Part shown: in pieces, positions 10,601 to 25,600 of the stretch
How positions within the stretch are numbered: position 1 is the stretch's first letter
Layout of the letters: each line of letters begins with the position of its first letter
Assembly (NCBI GenBank): GCA_940671915.1
Contig: CALNVZ010003433.1
Coordinates: forward strand, 26,979,132-27,043,131
DNA: 64,000 nt
Direction of reading: 5' to 3'
DNA from: Paracentrotus lividus
Taxonomy: Eukaryota > Echinodermata > Echinoidea > Camarodonta > Echinidae
Notes under the pieces: model-generated
Told to the model about the DNA's origin: nothing
Database searches by the model: none
The model's input: the letters and a program-made list of their open reading frames with translations, nothing else
Program-made: the position numbers and the translations under genes

Positions 10601-13600
10601 AAAATAAAAATCAACTAATTTCCTTTGACTCTTTTAACAATTGCTGTATAGACATATGTGTTCAGGGTTCTATTGAAAAATATATTTTATCTTTCATGGG
10701 TGGCTCCATTCTCTCCTGTCTCCCCTTCTCTTCTACCCTCCTCCTCTTTTCTTTTCTGTCTTCTTTTTTTCTTTTCTTTTCTACTCAATCTTTCCTTTTT
10801 ACTTTCCTATCTGACCGTTTATCCCCCACTCTTTTCTCTTCTCCTCTCTCATTTTCCCTCCTTTCTCTCTCTTCTTTCTTCTCTTTAACTGTTATGTGGT
10901 TTTTTTTATATAAGAAAAAGCAAATCGGGGGGGGGGCCGATCTCTTTCTCATTTTATAGTGTATCCTATAAATAAGCCGCTTTTCGGTTTTTCAGGGGGC
11001 TTTCTGTCAGTTGTCTTTTTAGTTTTATACCATTGTACTCACGGAGAGGAGAAATCCAAATCAAATTCAAATCAAATTCAATTATATGTTCACCACTTAT
11101 CTTAATGTCTATTTCTCATGTTTGAAGCTAATGATTTAAGGTTACCTTTTTGTTAATTGTAACAATAGCACTTATTGATATACATTCAAACTTATGAATA
11201 GTTCTGAAGTGCTCTCGTAAATGTATACACTTATAAACAACAAGAATAAAAAGAAACTCAGGCCTCTGATTACAATGAACAAATGATTAATAAAAAAACC
11301 TAAAGGCACTTTTTTTTTTCCGGTGATAAATCCAATATTTTCTAATATTTCAAAACGTTTGGACCAGATTATGTCAACGTTTTTAATTCTCATGTCTGGC
11401 TTATAGTATGGTTACCTTTTTGTTTTTGTTAAAGCATTTATAATTGACAATTCATTTCAGAAGTTATTGAAGTTCTGATGCTTGAGCTTTATCGACGATG
11501 ACTACTCCTATTTTACAATTTTAGCCATTAAAGAGAACCTGTGTTCTACTATTTCATATTTATCTGTCTTACTTTTTCGTTTTTCTAGTAAATGATTTAA
11601 ATAATTTAAAACAATAAAAATAAAATTTAAATTTTGATTGCTCCTGATTACAAATGAACAAAATGATAAACAAACTAAAAGACACCCCTTTTTTGTCGCG
11701 GGAACCTAAATTCAATATTTTCTTTGCCTTTCCAAAAAAACTTGGAAGGTATGTTCGCGAAGTTAATTTGTATTTCATTGTCTGAGGATTGAAAATAAGG
11801 CCATTTTTTCTTGTAATGAAATAAATTGATTGGACAGATACGTTCAACGTTATGCAATTTCTCATTTTCTAAGCCCCCTCCCCCACTTTCGTCAGGGAAA
11901 ACGTGTACAAAAAACGGACAGATGACCATACATTTGTTATTTTTATCCTGTTCAGCCCCACCCCCCCCTCTTTGCCGCTCAGCCCCTCCAACTTTCAAAA
12001 TGCTCTCACGTGCCCCCTGATTGGTTAATTATATTAGCTGGTGTTTGATGACGGAAAGGCTGCTAATACGCGCCCGGAGTTCCTGCGGGAGTTCTTTTAC
12101 AGAAACAGACCTTCAGGGTAATTGTAAAGGTTTGTTACAATTGCCCCTGACAGGAGGCGACCATATTTGGGCAGGTTTTTTTCTATCTTAGGGCTTAAGT
12201 AATCATCGTTGAAACGTTTAGCAAAATTATGGCCTAAGAACCATAATTTTCTAAATAATTATTTAAAAATGACTAGCTCGTAGCTCATCTACATATTTGT
12301 CCAGAAGAAAAACAATGCGGTAATGTTGAAATTAGTTACTTTACTACTCAAACATACGGTTTTTCTGCCTGTAGCAAACGTTCCCACGAATCGTCTAAAA
12401 TTGTTTAACAACTCATACAGCCATGTGGCAGCGATGCAATTTGCGCATCGCTCTCTACAAATCTTCAGTTTAATTAGCGTGTTTTCTGCTAGGGAATGGG
12501 AGCCCCTGTTACAATTTGCCGCTCGTGTTACATTTGGTCCCCGGTCTCCCCTTTACATTGGAAACGACTTGGCAACTATTCTGTATCAAAGTAGTTCAGT
12601 CATTTTACTGGGTAAACTGCCGGTCCACCCAGCTATTTTCATCGACCTAGTCGGTCGCGTCGACGGACTAGCATCAAGCTTTGACGGACGAGGCTTTAAA
12701 GCATCGTTCGTCAAGTGAGAGAGTGTACAGTTGTTCCGCAAATTGTTCATACCCCCTGACATTATTTTTAAGTTTTTTTTTTTATTTTTGCTTTTAAATA
12801 AATGAGTTTGTTCAACTTTTTTGGTGATCGGTAGTTTACCATCATCTGTACTATTAGGAACAGTTTGACATTTGAGTAATTTTGGTAGCAAAGGGGTATT
12901 TTATTGACAGATTTTACGAAAAACGCCATGTTCAATAATTATTCATATACCCTATATGGGTGCAAATTTAATTGATTAATTAATCATCACGGGTTATAAT
13001 TATCTATTTAAATTTCCACATAATATAGTTCTGTGAATGTCAAAAACCATCATCTCATTGTCTCTCCATGGGTTTTGACCAAAATCGCGTTCATCTGGAA
13101 AACAGCGTCCAGACTGTGTTTAAGGTTGCCTGGTCTTTGGAGCCATTTTGTGAGTCTTCAACTTCCCAGACCTCATCATTAAGGGTTCTTGTCATGTTCA
13201 TCGAATATTTCCTCCTCAAGATCATTCATTATGATTGTCATTTGAACTACTACATGACTAACAGCCGTATATGCTCTGAATTTTTCGTTCCTGCTGACAG
13301 GTCATTTAGCCTGTTTCCAGGGTAACATTTACCAAGCATATTTCTGCAAGTTTTCAATCCAGGATCTTTATGAAAAATGTCTTCACCGGGAGCCTCTATT
13401 TCTGAACAGATTCCAGTGCTACCAGCAATGATAATCCCCATAGCAGTTCTATTGTGAATAACATGTGCCAGGGATAAGGACATTGTTTCTTTTGATTGAA
13501 GGATTCATCTTTTTTTCGCCAAATTTGAAGATCGTCCATATTTACCCGTAAACTCTAATTTCTCTCTTCATCACCTTTCATATTTATTATGGTGCCAAAG

Positions 13601-16600
13601 TTTAAATTCGGGGGTTAATTCAGCTCAAGAACTGTCGACAGCCTACCGGCTGGGTTTGCCTGCTAAACTGGAGCCCGTATTGGAAGGTGCTGTATAGATA
13701 TCCTCTATGTAGTATTTCGCTCTTTGGCACCTCATCTCTGGCTGGTCAGTGGTGTCCATTCCGACCTTGCATGTGATCTGTGGGTTGTGTAGGTGCTCAG
13801 TTACTTATTGGCAATTTCAAGGAAACCCCTTGCACTTTAGTTCATGCCCTGGATGCTTCTTTCCCAAGTGGCTCTTTTACATCTGGGGGGTGTTTCACAA
13901 AGAGTTAATGAGACTTTAAGTCGCCACTAAATTCTTAGCGCGCCATCTTGTTTTTTTAACGCGCAATTTAATTGATAAATTTCCACAATGGCGCGCATCC
14001 CCTTGAGCATGGTTGACCAATCAAGGTGTATGTGTAATGTATAAACGTAGCAAAATAACGAGTTAAGTGCGATTTTTTAAGTCTCTTACCTTTTGCTGAT
14101 GAAACAACCCCCCCAGGTGTTCTATGAAAGAAGCACTTGAGTGTTCAATCAGGCGACTGAAAAATGGGTATCTAGCAGCGGTTAATTTTATTTCAGTAAC
14201 ATTGAAATGAATGTACCTGATTGAAAAATTCAACAGTTCTGACAAGAACCAATAACAAAGGGTTTGGGAAAGCTGAAGACTCCACAGGATAGCTCGACGG
14301 CCATGCAACCTGACTCAGCCTTGGAGGTTTTCCACATGACACATGGGCAGACCCCACAGAAGGCATGAAGGAAGAATAATAGATTCTTGCAAAAACTATC
14401 AGATGGTTTTGAAAGTAATAACGTGTGCCCTGGTTATTTGATAAAATTGTTGGACTGGTACCCCGTAGGGTATGAATATTTATGAACATGGTGTTTTTAG
14501 TAATCCGTCAAATAAAATACACCTGGACTACCAAATTACTCAAAATGTCAAACTTTTCTAATAGTCAGAGTTGGTACTTACTAATCACCAAAAGTTTGAC
14601 GAATTCACTTATTTTGAAAGTAATTAGAAAGTTAAAATTGTCAGGGGTATTAACCAATTTTGCGGACAACTGTATATTCCAGTTGTATGCTAGTCCGTTC
14701 TCGACGGTCTAACATGACAGGACTATCTTACTTCCGTTTGACCGACTAGCTTTAAGTAGTCGGTTTCCCATTACGGCGGGTTAGGTTTCAGTGTACAAAT
14801 CAATCATGATATGAAATCATCGTTCTGTCATAATATTTACGTCCATACTTACTTTACATAGGTCTGCCAATGGTAGTTCCATTGGTATGGAGAGTGGAAC
14901 TATCCTGATTCCAGTCTGAGTGCTTTCCACTGTGTTATGACCAAAACCATGGGCCCGACTAGGCACGACTAATACGGTTCGAGCTAGGCAGCTAAGAGGA
15001 GCCTTGTGCGGCTTTTTGACTCTCTGATATCTCAACAGCTGGGATTCAGGTAAAAGTCCCGGTTAAATTGCCATTACACCACGGGGGCGTAATTCCGGGG
15101 GATGGGGAGGGGATAATCCCCAGATTTGGGGAGGGGGATTGCCCTGTACAAGACATTCCTCCTCCCAGTTTTCAGAAAGAATGAAAATAAATTTACACTA
15201 GATAATTGTTGGTTATGGTTTTAAATAGCGCTCTCAATACTTCTTAAATGCACTTTTTTTACTCCCAAAACCCCAATTTTCTGCTCGGTCGCTATGGCGA
15301 CTCGCACTAGTAACAAACAGTACCTAAGTATAAGTAGTTGGATCCAATGGTTTTAATTGATACACGGTTTTTGCCAAAATCCCAATCACCCCTCTTCTCG
15401 TTCTGGGACAACTGTAGGAAATGTTTGTTTTGCAAAATTCAAAACCATTATGTAGTTGTGTGAGGGTTTAATTGGGGCCTGCAGCCACCAAATTTCGTAG
15501 CAAAGATGCGGAGTTGTTTCTATCGCTGTTTTTTTTTAAACAAAGGGGGGGGCATTTGTAAAAAAAAAAATATATTCTTCTACTGGGATTACTAAATTAT
15601 TTTCTGCCTCGACTTCGCTCTCGCTGATACTAAATAGGATTTATTAATTCTTGCCAATTTTTTTAGCTTAACATTCTTGAGCTCGCGTTCGCGCTGGCAT
15701 TCTTTTTCTATTTACTAAATGAACATTTTCAAGGCTACTTTGTGATTCTTAAAAGCATTACACTCAAAGACAATTTTCTTCATCCACCCTTCCCTCTTCG
15801 ATACATTCTCTTTAGGTCTAATATGCCTCTGAAAGTATCCCTTTTATAGAAAAAGTGCCCTTTTTCCATCGGACCCACTTTCAAATTCGTGACGCCGCCA
15901 CTACTGTGTTGGTTTTTGTTCTGTTTTTTTTTTTTTTTTTTTTTTTTTGACGCGCTCGCGGTATATAAGGACATTTTAAGGAACAAAATATATTCAATTT
16001 TCGCTTAAAATTTTCGGCTCGCGCTTTCGTTTGGCTCGCTGATGTATTTTGGAACTACAATGCACAAAAATCTCAAACCTTTACTCAAATTTTCGGCTGC
16101 GCTTCGCGCTCGGCATTCTTTTCATTTACTAATTAAACTGGAATGAGGCAGCATTGTGTTCTTTAAGTACTAGGGGACTGGGGGTAATTATGGTCCCCCT
16201 TTCACATTTCCTATTACTACCATTAAATTAAAAGTCCAACGATATTCTAAATATGTAATACAGGTCGGTCCCATATACCGTATAATATATAAAGGAAATA
16301 TAAACCTGCTACTTCTCATTGCAATTAATTCTCATTTGGTAAAAACTTTGGGGGCTCCTAATAACCCACGTGACCTTTTGGATCTTATATGGCCCCTATT
16401 GTAATGACGTGTATTGAATCGATCAAATAATTATGCTAATTAATGATGCAATGTATATAAATTTGTTGGGTATTCCTTAATTACACCTATATCAATCACC
16501 AACAAGATTTATTCAATAATTGGTTCATAACCAAAAATGTTGAATTTTTGCACATCAAGCAAACTATATATTAGCTCACAAAATCCACAGGTTAATGCCC

Positions 16601-19600
16601 CTCTACGCTTAATCTGCGTTATACACTGTTTATGCATTGTGGGCCATAATTACACAAATAACGATTTTCAATTTGATCCCCCTTTACACTATATTGAGAT
16701 ATTCAGGTGGAAGTTTTTCTGTCAGTGTTTACTTCTATGTTTCAATGTTCAATATTCACTCCCCACAAAAAAGCAGGACTTGCCACTTTCCAAGGAACAG
16801 AATTTGATTGCACGTACATTTTAGGTCCTCTAAGCACAAATTTGAAAGTAAATGAGCTTATTTTCTCATATGAGTAGTAGGAAGAGTTCTGGCATGGTTG
16901 TAAAATAAATTCATTCATATAATGCAGCAAGATCATAAGCTCTCAAAAGCGAAAGGGCCAATAAATTACCCCAGTCTCCCACATCAAGACAACTTTCTTC
17001 TAATCCTCCCGTCTCTGAATAATTTCTCTTAGATCATAAGCCTCTTGATCTAAAGGGTCCCCCTTTAGAGGCACTTTTAATACAGAGACTTCTTATCCTG
17101 AACTTTCATTATCAAATCTTCTTGCCTCACTACATTTTGTTTTTTCTTTTTTATTGTGTTTCCCGCTCGCAAATATCTATATATGGACCTTAATGCACAA
17201 ACATTATCCAATTTCAGCTTAATTTTCGGCTCGCGCTTCGCGCTCGCTGAACTAAAAAATGATTACTATGATGCCAACAAATAATTTCCAACTTTTAGCT
17301 TAAATTTTTTTTTTCTGGGCTCCGCTTCGCGCTGCGCATTTTTTTTCATTACTAAAATGAACGTAATCAATGCAAGCCACTAGAAGCTGAAGCTTTACAT
17401 TTTCAAAGACAAAGCTATTCACACTCCCTTCCTCTTCAAATCCGCCACTGCATCTCTAATGCTATTAATAATTTCCGACTGACTAGTGCTTTGAATGGCA
17501 AACCAGATCGGCTATCAATTTGCGCAAATTATTTCTTGTCACTCCACTTCTCTACTATCTTTTATCTCCTTTGCAATCTACAACGTTTAAGACGCATTGC
17601 AACGATTTCAGACCGGTTTGTGGTGTTAGAAAATTCCTAAAAATACACGTTAGAACATTCTTAAGTAAGCCATACGAAACCACCTGTATCGCATTGCGCT
17701 TCAGGACCGCATTCGAGAATTTGAAGTGGTTTGATGGTCATGTCCACATGATTATTTGCAACTTCTGAACAGAATCCCCCCCCCACCCCCCCCCCCACCA
17801 ACTCCTACGATGATGATTCTCCAGAAATTCCTGAAGATTTACCGCAGACATTTGTGATCATTACTCAACGCACCTGCTGCCCTTACTAAGGGCTTCAAGC
17901 CGACAGCCACTGAAACTGTTACCTTAAATTCCAGTCCAACCTTATAATCCTAAAGTATTTCACAATGTTATACGTCGTATGGGTATCACAATTTGTTGAC
18001 TGGCTTTCTACGACATTCTCACCGACGTCTTACGGGATACGTCATACGAAGAGGTTTTCTGTACAAGTTAATGGGACTTACAATTTTTCGACAAGACCGA
18101 GTCGATTCAATCTTTGAACGTTCGAAACGATTGTGGCGAACTGTCTGCGTGAACGTAGTTTCGTATGGATTTTACGAAATTCTTCTATATACAACAAAAT
18201 TGACTCTGAAAAAAATCGTTCACACGAGTCCTTACCGTTTTGATAATGCCTACTTCGTGAACCGAGTTTTTGGAAGTATATTGCAGGTGTGTGAGTTTAT
18301 TGAGACGACCCCGTAGCGCTATATATCACGGTTCATCTGGTTTTTTTTGTTTTTGTTTTTGTTTTGTGTTTTATTATATTTGTTTTACCACCAAGTATAT
18401 TGGGATGCCTTTAAAGGGACAGTGTCTATTCCTATAATTCGTTGGTTTTAAGAGACCCAATATAGAAATATCCAACTTTAATTTATGAATACTTTAAAAG
18501 TTTTTATGCATTTCCGTACAAGTAATATAATAATTGCCAATGTTATCCATAATATCGTAATCGATTGTTTGTATCTATCGTATTCACGTTAATCATCACC
18601 ATTCATTGAATTACTTAATTGTTCAGTCGATTACTGCATATAATTCACCTACGTGTTAATACGCCCCCCTACTATAATCATATTATTTTTTTATGATCTT
18701 TCTAATATCATGAAGGTGGATCTGTCTAACTATTACATTCAATCAGTGGCAACTCGGTTACACAACGGTCGTTCAGATTACCAGTCAATGTGGTGTGAAC
18801 TGCTTCCAGATCAACTTGTAGCACTGATGGTACCAGCTTTTCATACAGTACAAGACCCTTACACGACCCAATTCGACAAGTTCTATCATTCAATTTCTTC
18901 TTACATTTATAGATGTCAGCTAAAGTACTATTTTTTTTAGCGTGATAGATAGAATGTAGATTTATACATCTCGGAAATAACTAAATATGAGGAATGGGTA
19001 TAAACACCTACCGGGACAACTAACCCCTCCCCCCCCCCCAAAAAAAAAAAAAAAAAAAAAAAAAATAGCTAATTTTGCAATTTTTGCGGAAAACGTCGAC
19101 AGGTGAATCCGTCCGGCTGCTATTCGGAACCATACATGCCAACCAATGCATGGCCACCCTCAAACCGTCCCACTTCTCGCACGGAACGTTCGATCGTGCG
19201 AATAATTGGGCGGATTAATCTCCTCTAAAATAAAAAGAGTCATCAACTCATGCGATGGCACTTTATGGCCATTTATAGTTGAAGGATACAAATTAACAGG
19301 TAAAAAGATGCGTTTGAATATAAATCATCTCTTGTAGGTCTTTCAAGGTAACAGTGATCGCAACACAGTGGTTAACAACACATTACCAGTTGCCCACCTT
19401 TGCCGATATGTTCGCTTGCTACCCATGACCTGGGGAAATCACATCAGCTTACGTATGGAACTCTACGGACAACGTACCGTTGCAGGTAAGTTGCAGACAA
19501 ATTTTGAGATATCAATATGTGCAAAAGTGTGACAACACAAGCATCATACAAGTTTAAGTTCATTCAAACCAATCAATTACAACTTTATTTAACTTGTTAA

Positions 19601-22600
19601 GTTTTCATATTAGCAATTTCTTTGTTGTAGGCCTATAGCCATTACCATGGGCGTTGGAATCGGGGAGGCAAGGCCAGGGCAAAGTTCCTCCACTTTTTCA
19701 CTTTCGATACTAAAAAGAGGCACCATTCCTACCTTGAAAAGCCTTTTCTACACTGAGGGGAACAAAATTTAAGCTTCTTATGAAAATTGTCTTCTTGACA
19801 ATAAAGTACTGTCATCCTTTAAAGCTCAAAATTTTCCACTCGGTCGCATTAAAAAAAGAAGAAGAAGTGTGACTGCCAAGCAATATTCATGGAACCAATA
19901 GCCTAGTCTGCAAGCGCAGACTTAATTTGACACTTAAACAAATTTCAGTCTAGAGTTTCACCGTCGGTGTCAAATAAGAGGCTACAGTACACGAGTGAAT
20001 CTAGTTCTTTACTTTAGACCGTGGCAAGCAAACAACATGGGTTTGTGCCTGCAAACTACCAGTAGCCCTTCGTGCTGGAGGCATGTATTGTAAAAGTGTG
20101 AGGTCGGAAGCATTGGGGGAAGGGACTTGGGCCTACAGCCACTAAAACAGTTTTCATCATTCTCCTTATTGAACGAATATGGCATTCTCCCGTTTGGGGT
20201 TGATATTTATTTAGGAATTATTCGGCTTTGTGATCATAGAAAATTTAATTGTGCTCATAAATACCTATGTATAAAACCCACAACTGACATCAGAGCTATT
20301 ATTACTGTTGAGTCAATTCTGTTTTGTTTAGGAGTGGACAAGGTTTTCTTCGTTGACAAGACAAACAACAGCATATTTTACGCTGATATTCAACCCGGCC
20401 AGCTTCTAACCCAGCAGACGTATCGCAAAGTTCCGCTCAAGAACATTCAATCTCCTGGAATCATGACCTATGATCGATTCAATAATTCCGTTATCTGGAC
20501 CCAGACTGCAGCCCGAAGGATTCGGATCGATTCAGCTGGAGGGAAGTCTAGCCCGGTCGACATTTTCCGCAAAACTGGTTAGTAACTAATATTATTAATC
20601 TTAATCATTATGACAATCATGGTGATAAGAATGATGATGATAACAGTATATATGTATGAAGCACATGTTTAAGGGAGTCAGTATACAGATGATGCACAGT
20701 TATGAGTGGGTCGGTAGGAATAGTGGCCGATAAGGTAACTATGGATTTGTTTAACCCACGAGGCGTCGCCGAGTGGTTTTAGTTAATTTCCATGATCACC
20801 GATTGGGTCGCAGCCCCAAAAAATATTGAGGGGGCACAGTTGAAAATCTCCTGATCATGCCAAAAATGTACGTTTAATTAAGTAGTTTCCCAAAAACCTA
20901 TCTATTACTGTATAACGATGTTGTTGTCACTGTCAGTGCGTAGAGCACTGTCATTGTCATTTTGAATACCATTGTCATTGTATTTTTAAAAACTCCAAAC
21001 AGAGCCATTGAGCATCACATTTAACGAAGTCAATCGCCGGATCTACTGGTTTGGTAACATATCCCATCGACTGAAGGTCATGCAAGTTAATGGGTCAGAC
21101 AAGATTACTTTGAGTCAAAATAAGGACCATATCTATGGAGTTAGCGTCGATGGATCGCGAGGGTAAGATATCATATTGCCACTTGATCTTTAACCAAACT
21201 GTCTAACCAGTTGCTAACATTGTTTAATGCCCGTCTAATCCCTTTTCGTCTACAACCAGTTCATCTACTTACCATATTTTTGTCTAATTGCCACTGAGCC
21301 CATTTACCATTTTGTCTAATTTCCCGTTAAGCTACACCCCTTTCGTTTAATATCCACTTGATCTAACACCACTAAGTCAATATTTTTACATAAGTTAGTT
21401 TTTTAAAGAAGAAATGAGAAAATGTAAGTCGACAAAGGGGCCATTAACCATAAAAAGACTGGGGGCATCATGCCCCCCCCCCTCGACATTTTCAGAGACA
21501 ATTCCGCCACACTAATTTTTTTGATCGCGCGGCTTGCCGACTTTTTACTTTCAAGTCTCGCCCATCTTTGAAAACCATTTTCGCGAAAATCGGTCTCACT
21601 GTTACGACATTGCAAGATTTTCAAAATTATCCGTCAGACCGAAAATGGAGTTTTTCACTGTATTCTGATTATTTTCACTTTCATTAGCTGAAAAAAAATT
21701 ATTTTCAGCATAATCATGCTTCAAAATGGTTCTGCAATACTGTTTCCCAAAAAAACAAAGAAAAACAAAAGGTCGAAAAAAACAAGGAAATACATAAGAA
21801 ATTCATAAAACAATAAAAAAAAAATAGCATAATAAATTCATATACAATAAAGTGATATTATTTCGGAAAAATTACAAGCAACCGACGGAGGATGTAAGTG
21901 TAAATTTTTTAAATGCTCAGCCATTAAAGAGTATCATGTATCAGCATAGGGTAAGGTTGGTGGGTCAATCGGCCGCTCGTCTGTATTACGTCGTTGTTTT
22001 TTTTTTTTTTACTTTTTTTTTGGCAGGGCCCCTGGATCCGCGCCTGCATGACTGTAACTGTTACAAATGAGGCTACCGAAAACAATCAATTCGTAACTTT
22101 TATCAATCGTAAGTCTTTGTGTACAGGGCACAGAACATTCACCATAGTTTGGACAAAAGCAGAACGTCGTCAAGGCCAATATCCATCGTACTCTGTTCAA
22201 ATGTTCCCAATACCTGAATACTGAATGTTAGACAACTAAATGGCAACAAAATCTTATTGGTGCCCTCAACAAAATGTAATCAATTAAAAAACTACGCAAT
22301 TATTCAACCGATCTCCTCTAAATGTGATAACACAAACAATTTTTTTTTAAATTAAAATTGCTTTTCACGTAAAAGAGAGAATAGTCAATAACTATTTTTA
22401 TGCTACCTTGAGGGTTTCTTTTGAAGCTCGTCACATTGGTTAGCCCTGTAGCTAGAAGAACTATTTCTCCACTACCATCAACAATTATCCGTCCATGTGT
22501 TGTCACCGCGGAAAATAGAGGATATCTAACAAAGAAGTTCAATTGAATTGACGATACCGAAGAAATATGATTTGAAAAGGCAAGAAATAGAATAATTTTT

Positions 22601-25600
22601 TCTTTATATTCTATCATATCACTGATTTTTTAAGGAACACTCCAACATATTTACGAAATTTGCTATTTGCTATTTTCGTCCACTTATCTCTTAGTCTGAA
22701 ACTCACTTGTACAATTCATAAGTATAATATCCCTAATAAACCTGGGTGTTTTTAGCGTCAAGACGGGGGGGGGGCATGACGGGCGCTTGTAATTTTTCCG
22801 AAATAATATCAACTTATTGTATATGAATTTATTATGCTATTTTTTAATAATGTGATAAATTATATATTTTCATATGAATATTTTCTCTTATGTACTCCAT
22901 TGTTTTTCGACCGTTGTATTTATTGATAATTATATTTCAAGTAAACGCAGTAAATTCCAGAATACCATTTGAACCACCGATCCAGCGCACTATCATCACT
23001 TGAAAAATAACATATCATTAATTCAGAACCTATTAAGAGTAATATGAAATACGATCACCATCAGCATAATTTGGAATTACAGTGATATAATACCATTCGT
23101 TACGATTAATATTGGATCACTTGACAATTCTAACAGAGACCCGATTTATCTCGCGAAAATTGTTTTCAATAGATGGCTAGACTGAATATAAATCGGCAAA
23201 AACCCCGACTACAAAAAATATTCAGTAGTTTTAATGTGGGAATTTCTCTGATAAATTTTTATTTTATTTGTCTAGGTGAGGATAGTGCATATTACACTCT
23301 TCAGTATACTTTTTATTGTTTAAAACGCCCACATTGCGCAACTACTGTACATGTTCTCATTCTTCTTTTAAAAATAAACTTAAATCTTAATGTATAACAT
23401 ATTGACTTATAGTACATTTATAATTCTACAATGATATGTTAATGTAGTCTTAAACGAAGCGAGTATGATCTTACACTCTGAAATATGTAGATCTAAAAAT
23501 TTTGTAACAAGGATAGCTACTTTTTACATATTGGTCATGCATCCTATGGCATCGATTATTTTAATAAACAATAGCACTGAATCGTGACAATTACGTTGCT
23601 ACAGAGTAGACATAGCTGAGATATTCGTAGACTAGATGTTTGTATTTGATCGATTTTATAATATTTTAGACGTCATTATAACAATGTATCTATACTGTTT
23701 AGAAACATTTGTCATGAATAGAAACCAAACATCGTTATCCAACATCAATATATTCGTATACACACCTACGAATTCTCTATCTATCTCTAACATTCCAACA
23801 GAAATATATTATATTCCTTATATTATCAATCTTACAATAAAATCTATACTTGCACTCTGAACCTTCACTTACAACCTCTTAATGTCTCCTATCTTCGGAT
23901 GAAAACTAAAGCTATATAAAAAAACACACAGTTTATATCCGGCTATCCCTTAAGATGTGAATCTTTCTTTATTTTACTTTCTTTTTATATGTCAGCAATA
24001 TGTCTAATTCTCAGATATTTTTATTATTATATATAATACCATTATAATCTTAAGTATCTATATATATGACCCATATTACATTGTGTCTCGTATCTCTATC
24101 TATCTATTATTTTCAAAAAACAACCGCATTTAAAATACGTATTAGTTATAATTATGATATGAATTATGAAAAGACTTGACCTCTAATATCTAAACGCAAT
24201 ATTCAATTGAAGAATCATGATAATCACTAATAATAGTTCTATATTGGTCGCTCCCTTCTCTAATAATTTATTACGACTTCGAAATATCACCACACAACAT
24301 CGAGTTATCATGAAATTCAACTTAAAGACCACTACGTGCACGTATCGCACATCTTCGCGATCTAAACACTATATTATTTATCTCCTATTATATTACCTCC
24401 TAATCTCCATCTTGCATCAAATATGATCTACCACACTATCTAACAAAAACCTCGGTCTAATGCCACAAATCCTATCTCCTGACTCACCAAATTAAACATT
24501 TGCTTCAATACATACTATCACTAGTTATCTTCATTTCAATTATCTTATCTATCCCTGTCATCATCCATATTTCTATATATATAAAATATTATATGAGAAT
24601 AATTATGCTACCCAACAAGTTCCGACTAACATATGTTTCACCACGACGGCTATATCCCTAACACTTTAATTCCACCATCCGAATCCTTCGCCTTCCGCCT
24701 ACTATGTTCTCGTGGAATTCCACGAAATAACACGAATTATCAATAATCATCGAACCAATACACACAAAGTCATGATTCCATCCATATTCTTATGTTCTAT
24801 ACGAACTATATCTATCTATCACGTCATGCTCTTCTCCCCTTTAGAATCTGCACACGGCTGAATATTATAATCAGGCGGTAAAATATCATTTCGTATGACC
24901 TTAACATGTCTTCAACATACGAGAGACCCTGTCCACCATCCTAAACAATAACTTATGAATTACTAACAGTAATAATAGCTCTGATGCAGTGTGTATACAA
25001 TATTCCTAATAACGAGTCTCTTGCCCGACTATTTGATGGACACCAATATAAATTATCTGATTATGCATCTATCACAAACATACCGGAAAATAATAATCCA
25101 TTAAATAAATATCCACCGCGCAAACACGTAGAGACATCCATTTTTTTAACCTGATTCTTAATAATGAACGAAAATGATGAAACACTTTTAAGTGCGTAAA
25201 GTTCCCAAGTCCCTTCCCCCCAATGCTTCCGACACTCACACTTTGTACCACACAAGCCATTTCTCAAGTCACGAAAGTCGGCTACTTTTTAGGTAGTTTT
25301 CTCTATCTATCAAACCCATGGCTGTTGGCTTATGATTCTGTCATCTAAAGTTCTTAGTATAGTTTTAATCTACAAAAAATTGAGAACGAGAATAGCACAC
25401 TATATCTTATAGAACCATATTTAGAACACCTGATCGTATAATACTCATATCATCGACCTAAACAATGTTATAGAGGTGTCAAAATTAATGAGTCCTGCCC
25501 ATGTCAGTAACATTAGACTAAGTTCCACTAACTACTTCGAACATAGCTCGTTCCTCAGAAACCTTTCAGATTACCTATGCTTTCTTCTATCTTCCTCAGA

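Larger units (their letters stand above)
14050..21890 (+). repeat. Left arm of giant inverted repeat
   Basis: The reverse complement of this arm is recognisable at 22790-33579. Anchors are 21815-21880 with 22790-22855, 20120 with 25210, 19405 with 26253, 18310 with 27720, 17780 with 28215, 17205 with 28753, 15985 with 31335, 14645 with 32815 and 14055 with 33575. This arm carries gene A exons for the discoidin domain and two YWTD exons. Confidence 0.8.

Noticed and set aside
12323..12718. 131-codon open frame
   Set aside because: Its 3' half is the CTAGTCGGTC repeat family, which recurs elsewhere without the frame.
17993..18316. 107-codon open frame
   Set aside because: It consists largely of inverted TACGAAA/TTTCGTA words in an intron, has no domain or splice context, and its copy in the right arm is not maintained.
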